Part shown: positions 10,008-18,377 of the stretch, in pieces | Position numbering within the stretch: the stretch's first letter is position 1 | How the letters are laid out: the number at the start of each line of letters is the position of its first letter | Source: Citrobacter amalonaticus | GTDB taxonomy: Bacteria; Pseudomonadota; Gammaproteobacteria; Enterobacterales; Enterobacteriaceae | DNA length: 64,000 nt | Assembly: GCF_018323885.1 (NCBI RefSeq) | Contig: NZ_AP024585.1 | Coordinates: 3,658,001-3,722,000 of the forward strand | Direction: 5' to 3' | Position numbers and translations under genes: made by a program | The notes under the pieces: generated by a model | What the model was told of the DNA's origin: nothing | Seen by the model: only the letters and a program-made list of their open reading frames with translations | Databases searched by the model: none

Positions 10008-10786
10008 GGTTTCATCCTTTGGCGTAAGTAGTCTTGCCACAAAATCCCTGCTTTTTCCTGTGCCGTTGCACCGTCAATAAGGGTAGCGCGACGGCATTGT
10101 TCCGGTCGCGTCAACAACTGACACTCCCTGACAGGTACTTCATCGCAAGAGATTGTCTGACGAATTATTTCGGCTTTTGCTGCCGCCAGACGCTGACGCA
10201 TACCCGGTACGGGGAGCGCAACCTCACCACATTGTCTGACCGCAATCACCGCAGGAAGCCGTACCCGACATCGGCGAACGCGAGTCGCGGTTCTCTGCTC
10301 AAGGACGATAAAAGGTGGTTCAAACGTAAAACGCTCAACCATGGTAAAGCAAGGCCACGCCAGCATTTCAGCCACCAGAAACGGTGTCTGCCCGTTCTGC
10401 CCTTCACTACTCTGGCAGCCTGTCACGATCACGTCAGCATTGTGCTTACGCTGCCAGTCTGCAATCTGCCTGGCGATAAATTCCGGCGCAAAGCGCAAAT
10501 CGCCTTTTGTCTCTAACAACACGGACCGGTCAAAACCCAGCGCGATAAAATAGCGCAACCAGTGTAGCGAACGTTCATCACCAATACTGAGTGCTGTCAA
10601 CTTCATCTCACACCCTTTATGGCGTTGGGCTAACAACAACGCGGCAGCCGCCTGCTCATCTGCCCCCGGAGAACAACGCAACAACGACGTATCCGGCCCG
10701 CAGGTCTCTTTTGTCGCAGCCTGCCAGTCCTTTTCCGCCAGCATGCTGGGATCCGGTTCTGACTTAAACGCTAACAGAATGTTCAT
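10004..10786 (-). CDS. ygcR: Electron transfer flavoprotein beta-subunit-like (FixA-like)
   Basis: A 260-residue FixA/ETF-beta-like protein that pairs with YgcQ to form a soluble electron carrier. It begins MNILLAFKSEPDPS, with LTALSIGDE, LALGFDRSVLLET and VIVTGCQSSEGQNGQTPFLVAEMLAWP matching ETF-beta architecture. Its ATG sits 23 bases inside the end of ygcS, with the strong ribosome site GGGAGGT just upstream. The stop overlaps the ygcQ start (ATGA). The C-terminus is less typical than in fatty-acid ETFs, so the partner dehydrogenase may be YgcU instead of an acyl-CoA enzyme. Confidence 0.87.
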   Translation of the reverse strand: MNILLAFKSEPDPSMLAEKDWQAATKETCGPDTSLLRCSPGADEQAAAALLLAQRHKGCEMKLTALSIGDERSLHWLRYFIALGFDRSVLLETKGDLRFAPEFIARQIADWQRKHNADVIVTGCQSSEGQNGQTPFLVAEMLAWPCFTMVERFTFEPPFIVLEQRTATRVRRCRVRLPAVIAVRQCGEVALPVPGMRQRLAAAKAEIIRQTISCDEVPVRECQLLTRPEQCRRATLIDGATAQEKAGILWQDYLRQRMKP

Positions 10787-12113
10787 TCACACCTCCCTGT
10801 TTTTTGTCCCCGTTCCCCGCTGCCACCAACGGTAATGCTTTCGTTTCAGGCGCCCATAGCCAGGTCACGACAAACCCTGTCAGTAATACGCCAGCCAGCA
10901 GCAGCAACGTGACTTGCATTCCCCATTGAGCCAGCGTCCAGGGTAACAGTCCGGTACTGATTGCCGCACCAAGGCGGCTCATAGCCGTCGCAAATCCCAC
11001 CCCCAGAGATCGAATATCCGTCGGGAAACTCTCTGCCGGCAGGATCCCCACCAGATTACTGACGGCCGATATGGCTGTACTGAACAGCACAAACAGCAAC
11101 AGCGTCAGCGGGCTAGCAGACGGTAAAAAAGCCATCACAATAAGCGTTACGGCAAGCAGGAGAAAACTCCCGAGAAGGAACCGTCTGTGCGCCAGTAAAT
11201 GCGTCAATACAAGCCCCAGCAATGCGCCGAAAATTAATAGCATGTTCAGTAACAAACTGGCTGTCAGTGCATTTTCAAGACCGAGGGTCTCAGCAATGGT
11301 CGGCAGCCAGGTATAAATAACAAACCACGGGATCACCAGACAGACAAAAAATACGCTGTTAAAAACGGTTCGCCGCCAATAGCGGGCACAAAAAAGGGTC
11401 TTAATATGCTTGCTGGATGCGGCGGCTATCTCATCACCGAGCAGCACATGTGGGCCAAAATAGCGATGTACCACAGCATGAGCTTCAGTAAAGCGCCCCT
11501 GGCGCAGCAGCCAACGCGGTGATTCCGGCGTTCCCCAACGTAACAGTGTAATCAAGAGCGCTGGCAGCGCCGCCGAGGCGAGCAGCCAACGCCAGGCTTC
11601 CGGACTGTCAGAAATAAAATGATGCCCCATCACACTTGCCAGCACGTAACCAATAGTCCATACCACGCTGAACGCGCCCAGCAAAACCCCCCGATGGCGA
11701 CGTGGAGAAAACTCTGCCAGCAGGGTATGCCCCACGGAATAATCCCCCCCGAGTCCAATGCCTACCAGGATGCGTAATACGATGAGCTGCTCCGGCATCG
11801 TCGCAAAAAACTGTAAAAAAGAGGCAATGGTGATAAGGACAAAACTAAAGGTAAATATCTTTTGCCGCCCGATGTAATCAGACACCCAGCCCAACACCAG
11901 ACTGCCAAGAAAAAGCCCAAGTAATGCCGAGCCACCGATCATCCCGGCCATAAGCGGCGTTAACTGCATGGCAGGAGTCAACTGGATAATGGCGTAACCC
12001 ACGACGCCCAGAACATATCCGTCAGTCAGATGGGCGCCAAACGTGAGTGCAGCAATACGGCAGTGAAAACCATTAAGCGGTAAATCATCCATACGCACCG
12101 GTGAAGTGTTCAT
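10764..12113 (-). CDS. ygcS: MFS metabolite transporter
   Basis: A 449-residue, twelve-helix major-facilitator transporter of the inner membrane, of the sugar-porter/metabolite-proton symporter type. The loop 2-3 signature LVLGWVSDYIGRQKIF and the PRRHRGVLLGAF and APETKALP-type ends are visible. It lies between ygcU and ygcR and overlaps ygcR by 23 bases, so it is part of the same operon and probably imports the substrate that YgcU/YgcW oxidise. That substrate is not identified. The N-terminus matches the E. coli homologue. Confidence 0.88.
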   Translation of the reverse strand: MNTSPVRMDDLPLNGFHCRIAALTFGAHLTDGYVLGVVGYAIIQLTPAMQLTPLMAGMIGGSALLGLFLGSLVLGWVSDYIGRQKIFTFSFVLITIASFLQFFATMPEQLIVLRILVGIGLGGDYSVGHTLLAEFSPRRHRGVLLGAFSVVWTIGYVLASVMGHHFISDSPEAWRWLLASAALPALLITLLRWGTPESPRWLLRQGRFTEAHAVVHRYFGPHVLLGDEIAAASSKHIKTLFCARYWRRTVFNSVFFVCLVIPWFVIYTWLPTIAETLGLENALTASLLLNMLLIFGALLGLVLTHLLAHRRFLLGSFLLLAVTLIVMAFLPSASPLTLLLFVLFSTAISAVSNLVGILPAESFPTDIRSLGVGFATAMSRLGAAISTGLLPWTLAQWGMQVTLLLLAGVLLTGFVVTWLWAPETKALPLVAAGNGDKKQGGVNEHSVSV

Positions 12114-12140
12114 ATCTACCCCTTCATTGTCCGGTAAAGT

Positions 12141-12166
12141 AACGGCTTCCCGAATGAGAAGCCGTT
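12141..12166 (-). other. Intercistronic hairpin between ygcU and ygcS
   Basis: Perfect nine-base-pair inverted repeat AACGGCTTC/GAAGCCGTT with an eight-base loop in the 59-base gap after the ygcU stop. No T-run follows in the leftward direction, so it is more likely an mRNA-processing or stabilising hairpin than a terminator. Confidence 0.6.
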
Positions 12167-12172
12167 TATTCT

Positions 12173-13627
12173 TTATTTCTCAATCGGGTAGATCGTCCCC
12201 GCGTTCATAATGCCGTTTGGATCAAACTGGCGTTTGAGACCTTCCAGCAGCACCCATGCGCTCCCATGTTCCAGCTTGCTCCAGTGGACACGGTGCTTAC
12301 CAATGCCGTGATGATGCACCATTGAGCCACCGAGACGGATCGTCTCCTCGCAGATGATCTTGTTAAGGGGGTTATGGTACTTATCAATCTCCTCTTCTGG
12401 CTTGCAGTCCACTACGTTGTAGTCATAAACGAAGTACATATTGGTACCGTTGATATAACTGTGGGAAGAGTGACCACCCAGCATGGTGATGTCATCCGAA
12501 TGCGGGAACTCATCGCGGATACGATTAATCACATTTTCATAGATTTGATGGATACAGCTCCAACTGCCGGAAACCTCAGTCGTAAAGCCCATATTGCCCG
12601 TTTTTAAGATCTGTACACGTTCAGCCGCCACTTTTTCCGGGCCCCAGTTGAGATGATTAAACCAGTGCTCAATCAGCTTACTGTCCACGCGAGTACACTG
12701 CGGATAACGCGCTACAATCTCCGCTATACCTTCACCCGTTGCCTTTGCCATCCGAGGATTCCCCTCAGCCATAAAGATCAGCACGCATTTGCCGTCGGCA
12801 AAATGGGTAAAATGTTGAGTGCCATCCTCTGCGTCGTACAGACGCGCAATGGAGGGACGATAACCTTCGACCATCACTTCACGCAGGATGTTAAAACCGG
12901 TTTTCATGTCATCCAGAATGTAACCGTAGTAAAGGTTGTTCTCCGGCGTGAACTTAAATATTTTCACCGTAACTTCAGTGATATAGCACAACGCACCTTC
13001 ATTACCGATGATAATGTGGCGGATATCCGGCCCAGCCGCCCGCCGCGGCACGTTCTTAATACGGGTTACCGTGCCATCCGCCAGCACAGCTTCCAGACCA
13101 ACCACCATGTCCTCAATGGCACCATACAGTGTAGAGAACTGCCCGATACTACGGGTCGCCACCAGTCCCCCCATCTGTGCCAGCGGTTTAGACTGTGGAG
13201 AATGCCCGGTGGTATAACCCTTTTCACGCAGCGCGTTTTCCAGAATCTCAAGCGGAACGCCGCACTGTGCCGTCGCCTGCATGTTCTCAATGTCGATACT
13301 CAAGATTTGGTTCATGCCAGCACCGTCCAGCACCACGGAATTTTTAACTACGGTTTCCAGCCCTCCTTCCGTTGCCGAGGCACCAGTGCGAGGTACTCCG
13401 TTGATTTTATGTTGATTCATAAACGCCAGAACGCGGGAAACGTCTCCTGTGGACTCCAACTTCACCACGGCAGCAGGAATGGGTAGCGTATAAACACCGT
13501 GAATATCCGCATATTTACGAAAACGGTCAATACTGTTTTTCTTTAACACGGTTTCATCGGTGATTACGCGTTCGGACCCGACAATTTCTTTTAACTGGTC
13601 AACAATCGCTTCTCGAGATAAAGACAT
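12173..13627 (-). CDS. ygcU: FAD-linked oxidase (VAO family)
   Basis: A 484-residue flavoenzyme of the glycolate-oxidase/alkyl-DHAP-synthase-like FAD-linked oxidase family. The FAD-binding PCMH domain is in the N-terminal half (GVPRTGASATEGGLETVV, GHSPQSKPLAQMGGLVATRSIGQ), and a C-terminal cap carries HHHGIGKHR, a catalytic-type His segment. Two ATGs lie six bases apart; the second (13627) has AGGAAGG at good spacing and gives the E. coli length, so I chose it. It is probably the substrate dehydrogenase feeding electrons to YgcQR. The substrate is unknown; similarity to alkyl-DHAP synthase and the GlpP-like regulator suggest a glycerol-phosphate-like or polyol-derived compound. Confidence 0.88.
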   Translation of the reverse strand: MSLSREAIVDQLKEIVGSERVITDETVLKKNSIDRFRKYADIHGVYTLPIPAAVVKLESTGDVSRVLAFMNQHKINGVPRTGASATEGGLETVVKNSVVLDGAGMNQILSIDIENMQATAQCGVPLEILENALREKGYTTGHSPQSKPLAQMGGLVATRSIGQFSTLYGAIEDMVVGLEAVLADGTVTRIKNVPRRAAGPDIRHIIIGNEGALCYITEVTVKIFKFTPENNLYYGYILDDMKTGFNILREVMVEGYRPSIARLYDAEDGTQHFTHFADGKCVLIFMAEGNPRMAKATGEGIAEIVARYPQCTRVDSKLIEHWFNHLNWGPEKVAAERVQILKTGNMGFTTEVSGSWSCIHQIYENVINRIRDEFPHSDDITMLGGHSSHSYINGTNMYFVYDYNVVDCKPEEEIDKYHNPLNKIICEETIRLGGSMVHHHGIGKHRVHWSKLEHGSAWVLLEGLKRQFDPNGIMNAGTIYPIEK

Positions 13628-13689
13628 AGTCATACCTTCCTGATAATTAACTTGGAATAATTAATAAAAACAGAAACCACCTGACAAAA

Positions 13690-14475
13690 TTAGCGAACTA
13701 AATAACCGCCATCGACAACAAGTAAATGACCGTTTACGTAATTTGAAGCCTGACTGGCAAGAAAAATCGCCGCCCCCATTAGGTCCTGGGTATCACCCCA
13801 ACGATTGGCAGGGATATGATCCAGTACGCGCTGATTTGTTTCAGGATTACTCCGGGTCGCTAACGTAATATCTGTCGCATAATATCCAGGTGCGATACCG
13901 TTAACCTGAATATTATATTGACCCAGTTCATCGCAATACGCTTTAGTAAATCCAGCAAGGGCATGCTTGGTTGCCGCATAAGCCGGAGACCACTGACCAC
14001 CAAGCCAGGAGAACAAAGAACAAATGTTAATAATTTTACCGCTATTTTGTGGAATCATAATTTTCGCGGCTTCATAACTCAGCTCAAACGCCGCCGTCAG
14101 GTTAACATCAATCATGGGATCCCAATCGGCACGACCAAAATCCAGGACCTTATTCAGCTTACAAATTCCCGCATTGTTTACCAAAATATCAACGGTACCA
14201 AAACGCTCGCAGCAGGCGGCGATAATCTTCTGAGGTGCTCCTTTTTCGGTAATATCCACCTGCATAAACTCCACTTCAACACCTTGTTTTTCAATTATTT
14301 CCTTCGTTTCACCGCTATCTTTTACAAAGCTTGGTATGAACAGGTTCGCGCCAGCTTTCGCCAGTGCCATTGCGAAAGCCTGACCCAAACCGCTGTTCCC
14401 GCCCGTTACAATCGCCGTTTTTCCTTTCAGAGAGAAAAAATCCATTGAAAATGCGTTGAGTGATTCGATCGACAT
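13690..14475 (-). CDS. ygcW: Short-chain dehydrogenase/reductase
   Basis: A 261-residue classical SDR, NAD(P)-dependent, probably acting on a sugar alcohol or sugar acid. Visible motifs are the Rossmann TGGNSGLG (about 25-32), NNAGI, the catalytic Ser of NICSLFSW, the YAATK (Tyr-X3-Lys) pair and a C-terminal VDGGYLVR. It resembles gluconate-5-dehydrogenase/KduD-type enzymes. It is the first gene of the leftward ygcWUSRQ operon. An intrinsic terminator lies 25 bases before its ATG, so expression probably depends on antitermination. The substrate is not known. Confidence 0.88.
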   Translation of the reverse strand: MSIESLNAFSMDFFSLKGKTAIVTGGNSGLGQAFAMALAKAGANLFIPSFVKDSGETKEIIEKQGVEVEFMQVDITEKGAPQKIIAACCERFGTVDILVNNAGICKLNKVLDFGRADWDPMIDVNLTAAFELSYEAAKIMIPQNSGKIINICSLFSWLGGQWSPAYAATKHALAGFTKAYCDELGQYNIQVNGIAPGYYATDITLATRSNPETNQRVLDHIPANRWGDTQDLMGAAIFLASQASNYVNGHLLVVDGGYLVR

Positions 14476-14500
14476 AGGTAAGCTCCAAATTTCTTAAGGC

Positions 14501-14548
14501 AAAAAAAAAGAAAGGTAACTTCCCCCGCGTGAGGGAAGTTACCTTTCT
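14501..14548 (-). terminator. Leader terminator (attenuator) of the ygcWUSRQ operon
   Basis: Read leftward, a perfect 15-16-bp stem (GAAAGGTAACTTCCC/GGGAAGTTACCTTTC, loop of eight) is followed directly by nine T residues, then 25 bases to the ygcW ATG. The T-run exists only on the leftward side, so this is a directional Rho-independent terminator inside the 5' leader. Its base GAGAAAGGTAA resembles that of the yqcE leader terminator. A role for YgcP is inferred. Confidence 0.88.
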
Positions 14549-14600
14549 CATTATCTCTGGTAACTGGAATGAATTTTTAGCACAGTGACAAAATACCTAA

Positions 14601-14616
14601 TGTGATCATTCTCACA
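14601..14616. promoter_or_regulatory. CRP site in the ygcW/yqcE divergent region
   Basis: TGTGATCATTCTCACA matches the TGTGA-N6-TCACA CRP consensus exactly at both half-sites. It lies roughly midway between the divergent genes ygcW and yqcE and could activate either. Occupancy is inferred. Confidence 0.7.
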
Positions 14617-14657
14617 GAAGCCTCTTTCATTTTGTTATTATGGTTAAAAACAAGAAC

Positions 14658-14673
14658 CGTGATTATTCTCACA
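14658..14673. promoter_or_regulatory. Second CRP-like site in the ygcW/yqcE region
   Basis: CGTGATTATTCTCACA differs from the CRP half-site consensus at one position. It lies 57 bases from the first site (centre to centre) and 138 bases before the yqcE start, upstream of the leader terminator, which suits an activator of the rightward promoter. Confidence 0.55.
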
Positions 14674-14722
14674 CTATATTACTCCCTTCCGTGCTATTCC
14701 TAATTGTAATTACTAGAGACCT

Positions 14723-14771
14723 GAGAAAAGTAATCCTCCTGCAAAGGCGGTTTACTTTTCTCTTTTTTTTT
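14723..14771 (+). terminator. Leader terminator (attenuator) of the yqcE-ygcE operon
   Basis: Read rightward, an 11-bp perfect stem base GAGAAAAGTAA/TTACTTTTCTC encloses a C/G-rich top and is followed by nine T residues. The yqcE ATG comes 24 bases later. Position, T-run length and stem-base sequence mirror the ygcW leader terminator on the other strand, suggesting one common antiterminator, probably YgcP. Confidence 0.85.
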
Positions 14772-14795
14772 GTCTACGCAAAATGGGAATTCGAT

Positions 14796-16094
14796 ATGCA
14801 ACATAACTCATATCGCCGTTGGATAACGCTCGCTATTATTAGTTTTAGCGGCGGCGTCAGTTTTGACCTGGCTTATTTACGCTATATATATCAAATCCCC
14901 ATGGCAAAATTCATGGGATTTAGCAATACCGAGATTGGATTAATAATGAGTACATTTGGTATTGCCGCTATTATCCTATATGCCCCCAGCGGCGTCATTG
15001 CTGATAAATTCTCTCATCGTAAAATGATTACCTCCGCAATGATTATTACTGGATTGCTCGGTTTAGTGATGATGACGTACCCGCCATTGTGGGTCATGCT
15101 CTTTATCCAGGTCGCCTTTGCCGTCACCACAATTTTGATGCTGTGGTCAGTCTCGATCAAAGCCGCGTCATTGCTGGGAGATCACAGTGAACAAGGGAAA
15201 ATTATGGGCTGGATGGAAGGACTGCGAGGGGTTGGCGTCATGTCTCTGGCAGTCTTTACCATGTGGGTCTTCTCCCGTTTTGCGCCGGATGACAGCAACA
15301 GCCTGAAAGCCGTGATCCTGATTTACAGCGTGGTTTATATCCTGTTAGGGATTCTGTGCTGGTTCTTTGTCAGCGACGGTCCCCAGCACATTGACAGCGT
15401 AAAAGAAGAAAAAAAGGCGTTCGAGTTCAGCGATATTCTGACGGTTCTGCGAATCAGTACAACCTGGTACTGCAGTATGGTCATTTTTGGCGTTTTTACT
15501 ATCTATGCCATCCTCAGTTATTCCACAAATTATCTGACTGAAATGTATGGCATGTCACTGGTCGCTGCGAGCTATATGGGGATCGTCATCAACAAAATTT
15601 TCCGTGCTTTCTGCGGGCCTTTGGGTGGCATTATCACCACCTACAGCAAAATAAAGTCACCGACGCGCGTGATCCAATTGCTCTCAATAGTGGGCGCTCT
15701 CGCCCTGATAGCGTTGCTGATAACCAATTCAAACCCGCAATCTGTCGTTATGGGGATCGGTCTTATTCTATTACTGGGATTCACCTGCTATGCCTCACGT
15801 GGACTTTACTGGGCCTGTCCAGGGGAAGCCAGAACGCCGCCTTACATCATGGGAACCACTGTGGGCATCTGCTCGGTTATTGGTTTTCTTCCTGATGTCT
15901 TTGTCTATCCAATTGTGGGTCACTGGCAGGATACGCTTCCTGCAGCAGAGGCCTATCGCAATATGTGGTTGATGGGGCTGGCCGCCTTGTGCACGGTAAT
16001 CCTCTTTACTTTCTTACTGTTTCGTAAAATTCGAACCACCCATACCAGACCGGAAAAAATGACATCACTGACCGCAGAAATCTCCGGCGAGTGA
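14796..16094 (+). CDS. yqcE: MFS transporter
   Basis: A 432-residue, twelve-helix inner-membrane MFS transporter. The loop 2-3 motif GVIADKFSHRKM and the conserved LWSVSIKAASLLG stretch are visible. An in-frame upstream ATG (14640) would add 52 residues, but that extension translates the leader terminator. The ATG at 14796 starts MQHNSYRRW, as in E. coli YqcE, so it is chosen. It overlaps the upstream sequence of ygcE and is probably co-transcribed with that kinase as an uptake-phosphorylation pair. The substrate is unknown. Confidence 0.88.
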   Translation: MQHNSYRRWITLAIISFSGGVSFDLAYLRYIYQIPMAKFMGFSNTEIGLIMSTFGIAAIILYAPSGVIADKFSHRKMITSAMIITGLLGLVMMTYPPLWVMLFIQVAFAVTTILMLWSVSIKAASLLGDHSEQGKIMGWMEGLRGVGVMSLAVFTMWVFSRFAPDDSNSLKAVILIYSVVYILLGILCWFFVSDGPQHIDSVKEEKKAFEFSDILTVLRISTTWYCSMVIFGVFTIYAILSYSTNYLTEMYGMSLVAASYMGIVINKIFRAFCGPLGGIITTYSKIKSPTRVIQLLSIVGALALIALLITNSNPQSVVMGIGLILLLGFTCYASRGLYWACPGEARTPPYIMGTTVGICSVIGFLPDVFVYPIVGHWQDTLPAAEAYRNMWLMGLAALCTVILFTFLLFRKIRTTHTRPEKMTSLTAEISGE

Positions 16095-16120
16095 AAACGG
16101 AAAACGAAAGGAGCATGATA

Positions 16121-17599
16121 ATGTCGAAAAAATACATCATTGGAATTGATGGGGGAAGCCAGAGTACCAAGGTGGTGATGTACGATCTGGAGGGAAACGT
16201 CGTTTGTGAAGGGAAAGGCGTTTTGCAACCGATGTATACTCCCGATGCTGATACCGCGGAACATCCGGATGATGATTTATGGACCTCTTTATGTCTTGCC
16301 GGCAAAGACTTAATGAATCAATTCTCGGGTGACAAAAAAGACATTGTCGGAATTGGTCTGGGGTCCATACGCTGCTGTCGCGCCCTACTCAAAGCCGATG
16401 GAACGCCAGCAGTCCCGCTGATTAGTTGGCAGGATGCACGCGTAACGCGCCCCTATGAGCATACCAACCCGGATGTCGCTTACGTCACCTCATTTTCAGG
16501 TTATCTGGCGCATCGCTTAACTGGCGAGTTTAAAGACAATATTGCCAACTACTTTGGGCAATGGCCGGTGGATTACACCACCTGGTCATGGAGTGATGAT
16601 GATGAAGTGATTAAGAAATTCAATATTCCGCGCAAAATGCTATTTGATGTCCAGATGCCAGGCACTCTGCTTGGTCATCTGAAAACCGATACCGCACAGG
16701 TGACAGGATTTCCGGCTGGATTGCCCGTCATCTGTACGACCAGCGATAAACCAGTCGAAGCCCTTGGCGCAGGTTTACTGGACGATGAAACGGCAGTGAT
16801 TTCGTTGGGTACCTATATTGCCCTCATGATGAATGGCAAGGCGCTTCCCAACGATCCGTCCGCCTATTGGCCGATTATGTCTTCCATTCCGGAAACCCTG
16901 CTCTATGAAGGTTATGGCATCCGCAAGGGGATGTGGACGGTCAGTTGGTTGCGCGACATGTTAGGTGAATCATTAATCCAGGATGCTAAAAATCAGGGGC
17001 TCTCACCTGAGGACCTTTTGAATAAGAAAGCCGCATGCGTGCCGCCAGGCTGTAATGGCCTGATGACCGTGCTGGACTGGCTGACTAATCCCTGGGAACC
17101 GTACAAACGCGGGATCATGATTGGCTTTGATTCCAGTATGGATTACGCGTGGATTTACCGATCTATTCTGGAGAGCATTGCGCTGACGCTTAAAAACAAC
17201 TACGACAATATGTGCAATGAAATGAACCACTTTGCTAAACATGTGATCATCACCGGTGGCGGTTCAAACAGCGATCTGTTTATGCAGATCTTTGCTGATG
17301 TGTTCAACCTTCCTGCCCGCCGAAACGTCATTAACGGCTGTGCCAGCCTGGGAGCAGCCATTAACACGGCGGTGGGGCTTGATCTTTATCCGTCCTATCA
17401 GAAAGCGGTTGAGAATATGGTACGGGTGAAAGATGTGTTTATCCCGATTCCTGAACATGCAGCACGCTATGAAGCCATGAACAAAGGGATCTTCCGGGAA
17501 TTAACAAAACATACCGATCCGATTCTGAAAAAATCGTATGAAGTGTTCCACGGCGATTTAAGTAAGGTGGACGCAATACAAAGCTGGTCAAACGCTTAA
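16121..17599 (+). CDS. ygcE: FGGY-family carbohydrate kinase
   Basis: A 492-residue sugar/polyol kinase of the FGGY (xylulokinase/glycerol kinase) family, using ATP in the cytoplasm. The N-terminal phosphate-binding loop GIDGGSQSTK (residues 8-17), the middle SWQDARV, and the C-terminal ITGGGSNSDLFMQIFADVF nucleotide segment are clear. A start 30 bases upstream is possible, but GGAG lies seven bases before the ATG at 16121. It follows yqcE by 26 bases. A bidirectional terminator closes the operon. Which sugar or polyol it phosphorylates is not known. Confidence 0.88.
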   Translation: MSKKYIIGIDGGSQSTKVVMYDLEGNVVCEGKGVLQPMYTPDADTAEHPDDDLWTSLCLAGKDLMNQFSGDKKDIVGIGLGSIRCCRALLKADGTPAVPLISWQDARVTRPYEHTNPDVAYVTSFSGYLAHRLTGEFKDNIANYFGQWPVDYTTWSWSDDDEVIKKFNIPRKMLFDVQMPGTLLGHLKTDTAQVTGFPAGLPVICTTSDKPVEALGAGLLDDETAVISLGTYIALMMNGKALPNDPSAYWPIMSSIPETLLYEGYGIRKGMWTVSWLRDMLGESLIQDAKNQGLSPEDLLNKKAACVPPGCNGLMTVLDWLTNPWEPYKRGIMIGFDSSMDYAWIYRSILESIALTLKNNYDNMCNEMNHFAKHVIITGGGSNSDLFMQIFADVFNLPARRNVINGCASLGAAINTAVGLDLYPSYQKAVENMVRVKDVFIPIPEHAARYEAMNKGIFRELTKHTDPILKKSYEVFHGDLSKVDAIQSWSNA

Positions 17600-17602
17600 G
17601 GT

Positions 17603-17634
17603 CAAAAAAGCCGGATTATGTATCCGGCTTTTTA
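17603..17634. terminator. Bidirectional terminator shared by ygcE and queE
   Basis: The hairpin AGCCGGAT/ATCCGGCT has an A-run on its left and a T-run on its right, so it can end both the rightward ygcE and the leftward queE transcripts. It lies between the two stop codons. Confidence 0.88.
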
Positions 17635-18306
17635 TCAGGCAATATTCAGATACTTGTGCGTCTGCATCGACAGGCGCCAGTTGCGCGCGATACAGGTATC
17701 AATGCACAGGCGTGTGGCATCCTCTTTCTGGCTGATAGGTTGCAGCGCAATCACCCGCGGTTTGTCGTCGCTCAGCGTGGCGAGCAGTTCGTCCAGCGCT
17801 TCAATGTCACGCACGCGCCCGACCGGATGTTTAATCTCATTCGCGCGTTCCAGCGCCTGAGACAGAACGTCATAACCACCGCGCATGTTCACCTTCGGAG
17901 ACACGGTCACCCAGGTATTTGGCGTGCAGCGCACTTCGTGTGTACCGCTGGTTTCTATCTGGCAGCTAAAACCGTTCTTTTCCAGCAAATCTGTGAGGGG
18001 CATCAGGTCATGAATACACGGTTCACCGCCGGTGATCACCACATGACGCGCGGTGTAGCCTTGTCGGCCAATCACCGCCAGCAGATCTTCACTGCTTGCC
18101 GCGCCCCATTTATCACTCTCTTTGGTTTTCGCCAGGATGCTGTACAGGGAGACTTCCCGATCCTCAAGCTTATCCCAGGTGTGTTTGGTATCGCACCAGG
18201 CACAGCCAACCGGGCATCCCTGTAAACGAATAAAAATGGCGGGGACGCCGGTAAAGTAACCCTCACCTTGCAGGGTCTGGAACATCTCGTTAATCGGGTA
18301 CTGCAT
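17635..18306 (-). CDS. queE: 7-carboxy-7-deazaguanine synthase
   Basis: QueE is a radical-SAM enzyme converting 6-carboxytetrahydropterin to 7-carboxy-7-deazaguanine in queuosine synthesis. The 223-residue protein has the expanded cluster motif in QGCPVGCAWCDT (three cysteines near 31-38), the ITGGEPC segment and the SPKVNMRGG part of the SAM pocket. The ATG at 18304-18306 gives MQYPINEMFQTLQGEG, the family N-terminus; 19 further upstream codons in frame are not used. A decayed copy of this gene's 5' end and upstream flank lies at 21672-21800. Confidence 0.96.
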   Translation of the reverse strand: MQYPINEMFQTLQGEGYFTGVPAIFIRLQGCPVGCAWCDTKHTWDKLEDREVSLYSILAKTKESDKWGAASSEDLLAVIGRQGYTARHVVITGGEPCIHDLMPLTDLLEKNGFSCQIETSGTHEVRCTPNTWVTVSPKVNMRGGYDVLSQALERANEIKHPVGRVRDIEALDELLATLSDDKPRVIALQPISQKEDATRLCIDTCIARNWRLSMQTHKYLNIA

Positions 18307-18377
18307 AGCGCTCTCAATATGGGGATAAACGATAATTATCGCAGATCCCCACCAAAGTATCATGCCCCATCGGTGCT

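Noticed and set aside
14640..14795. 52-codon N-terminal extension of yqcE
   Set aside because: It crosses the leader terminator and its T-run; family alignment begins at MQHNSYRRW.
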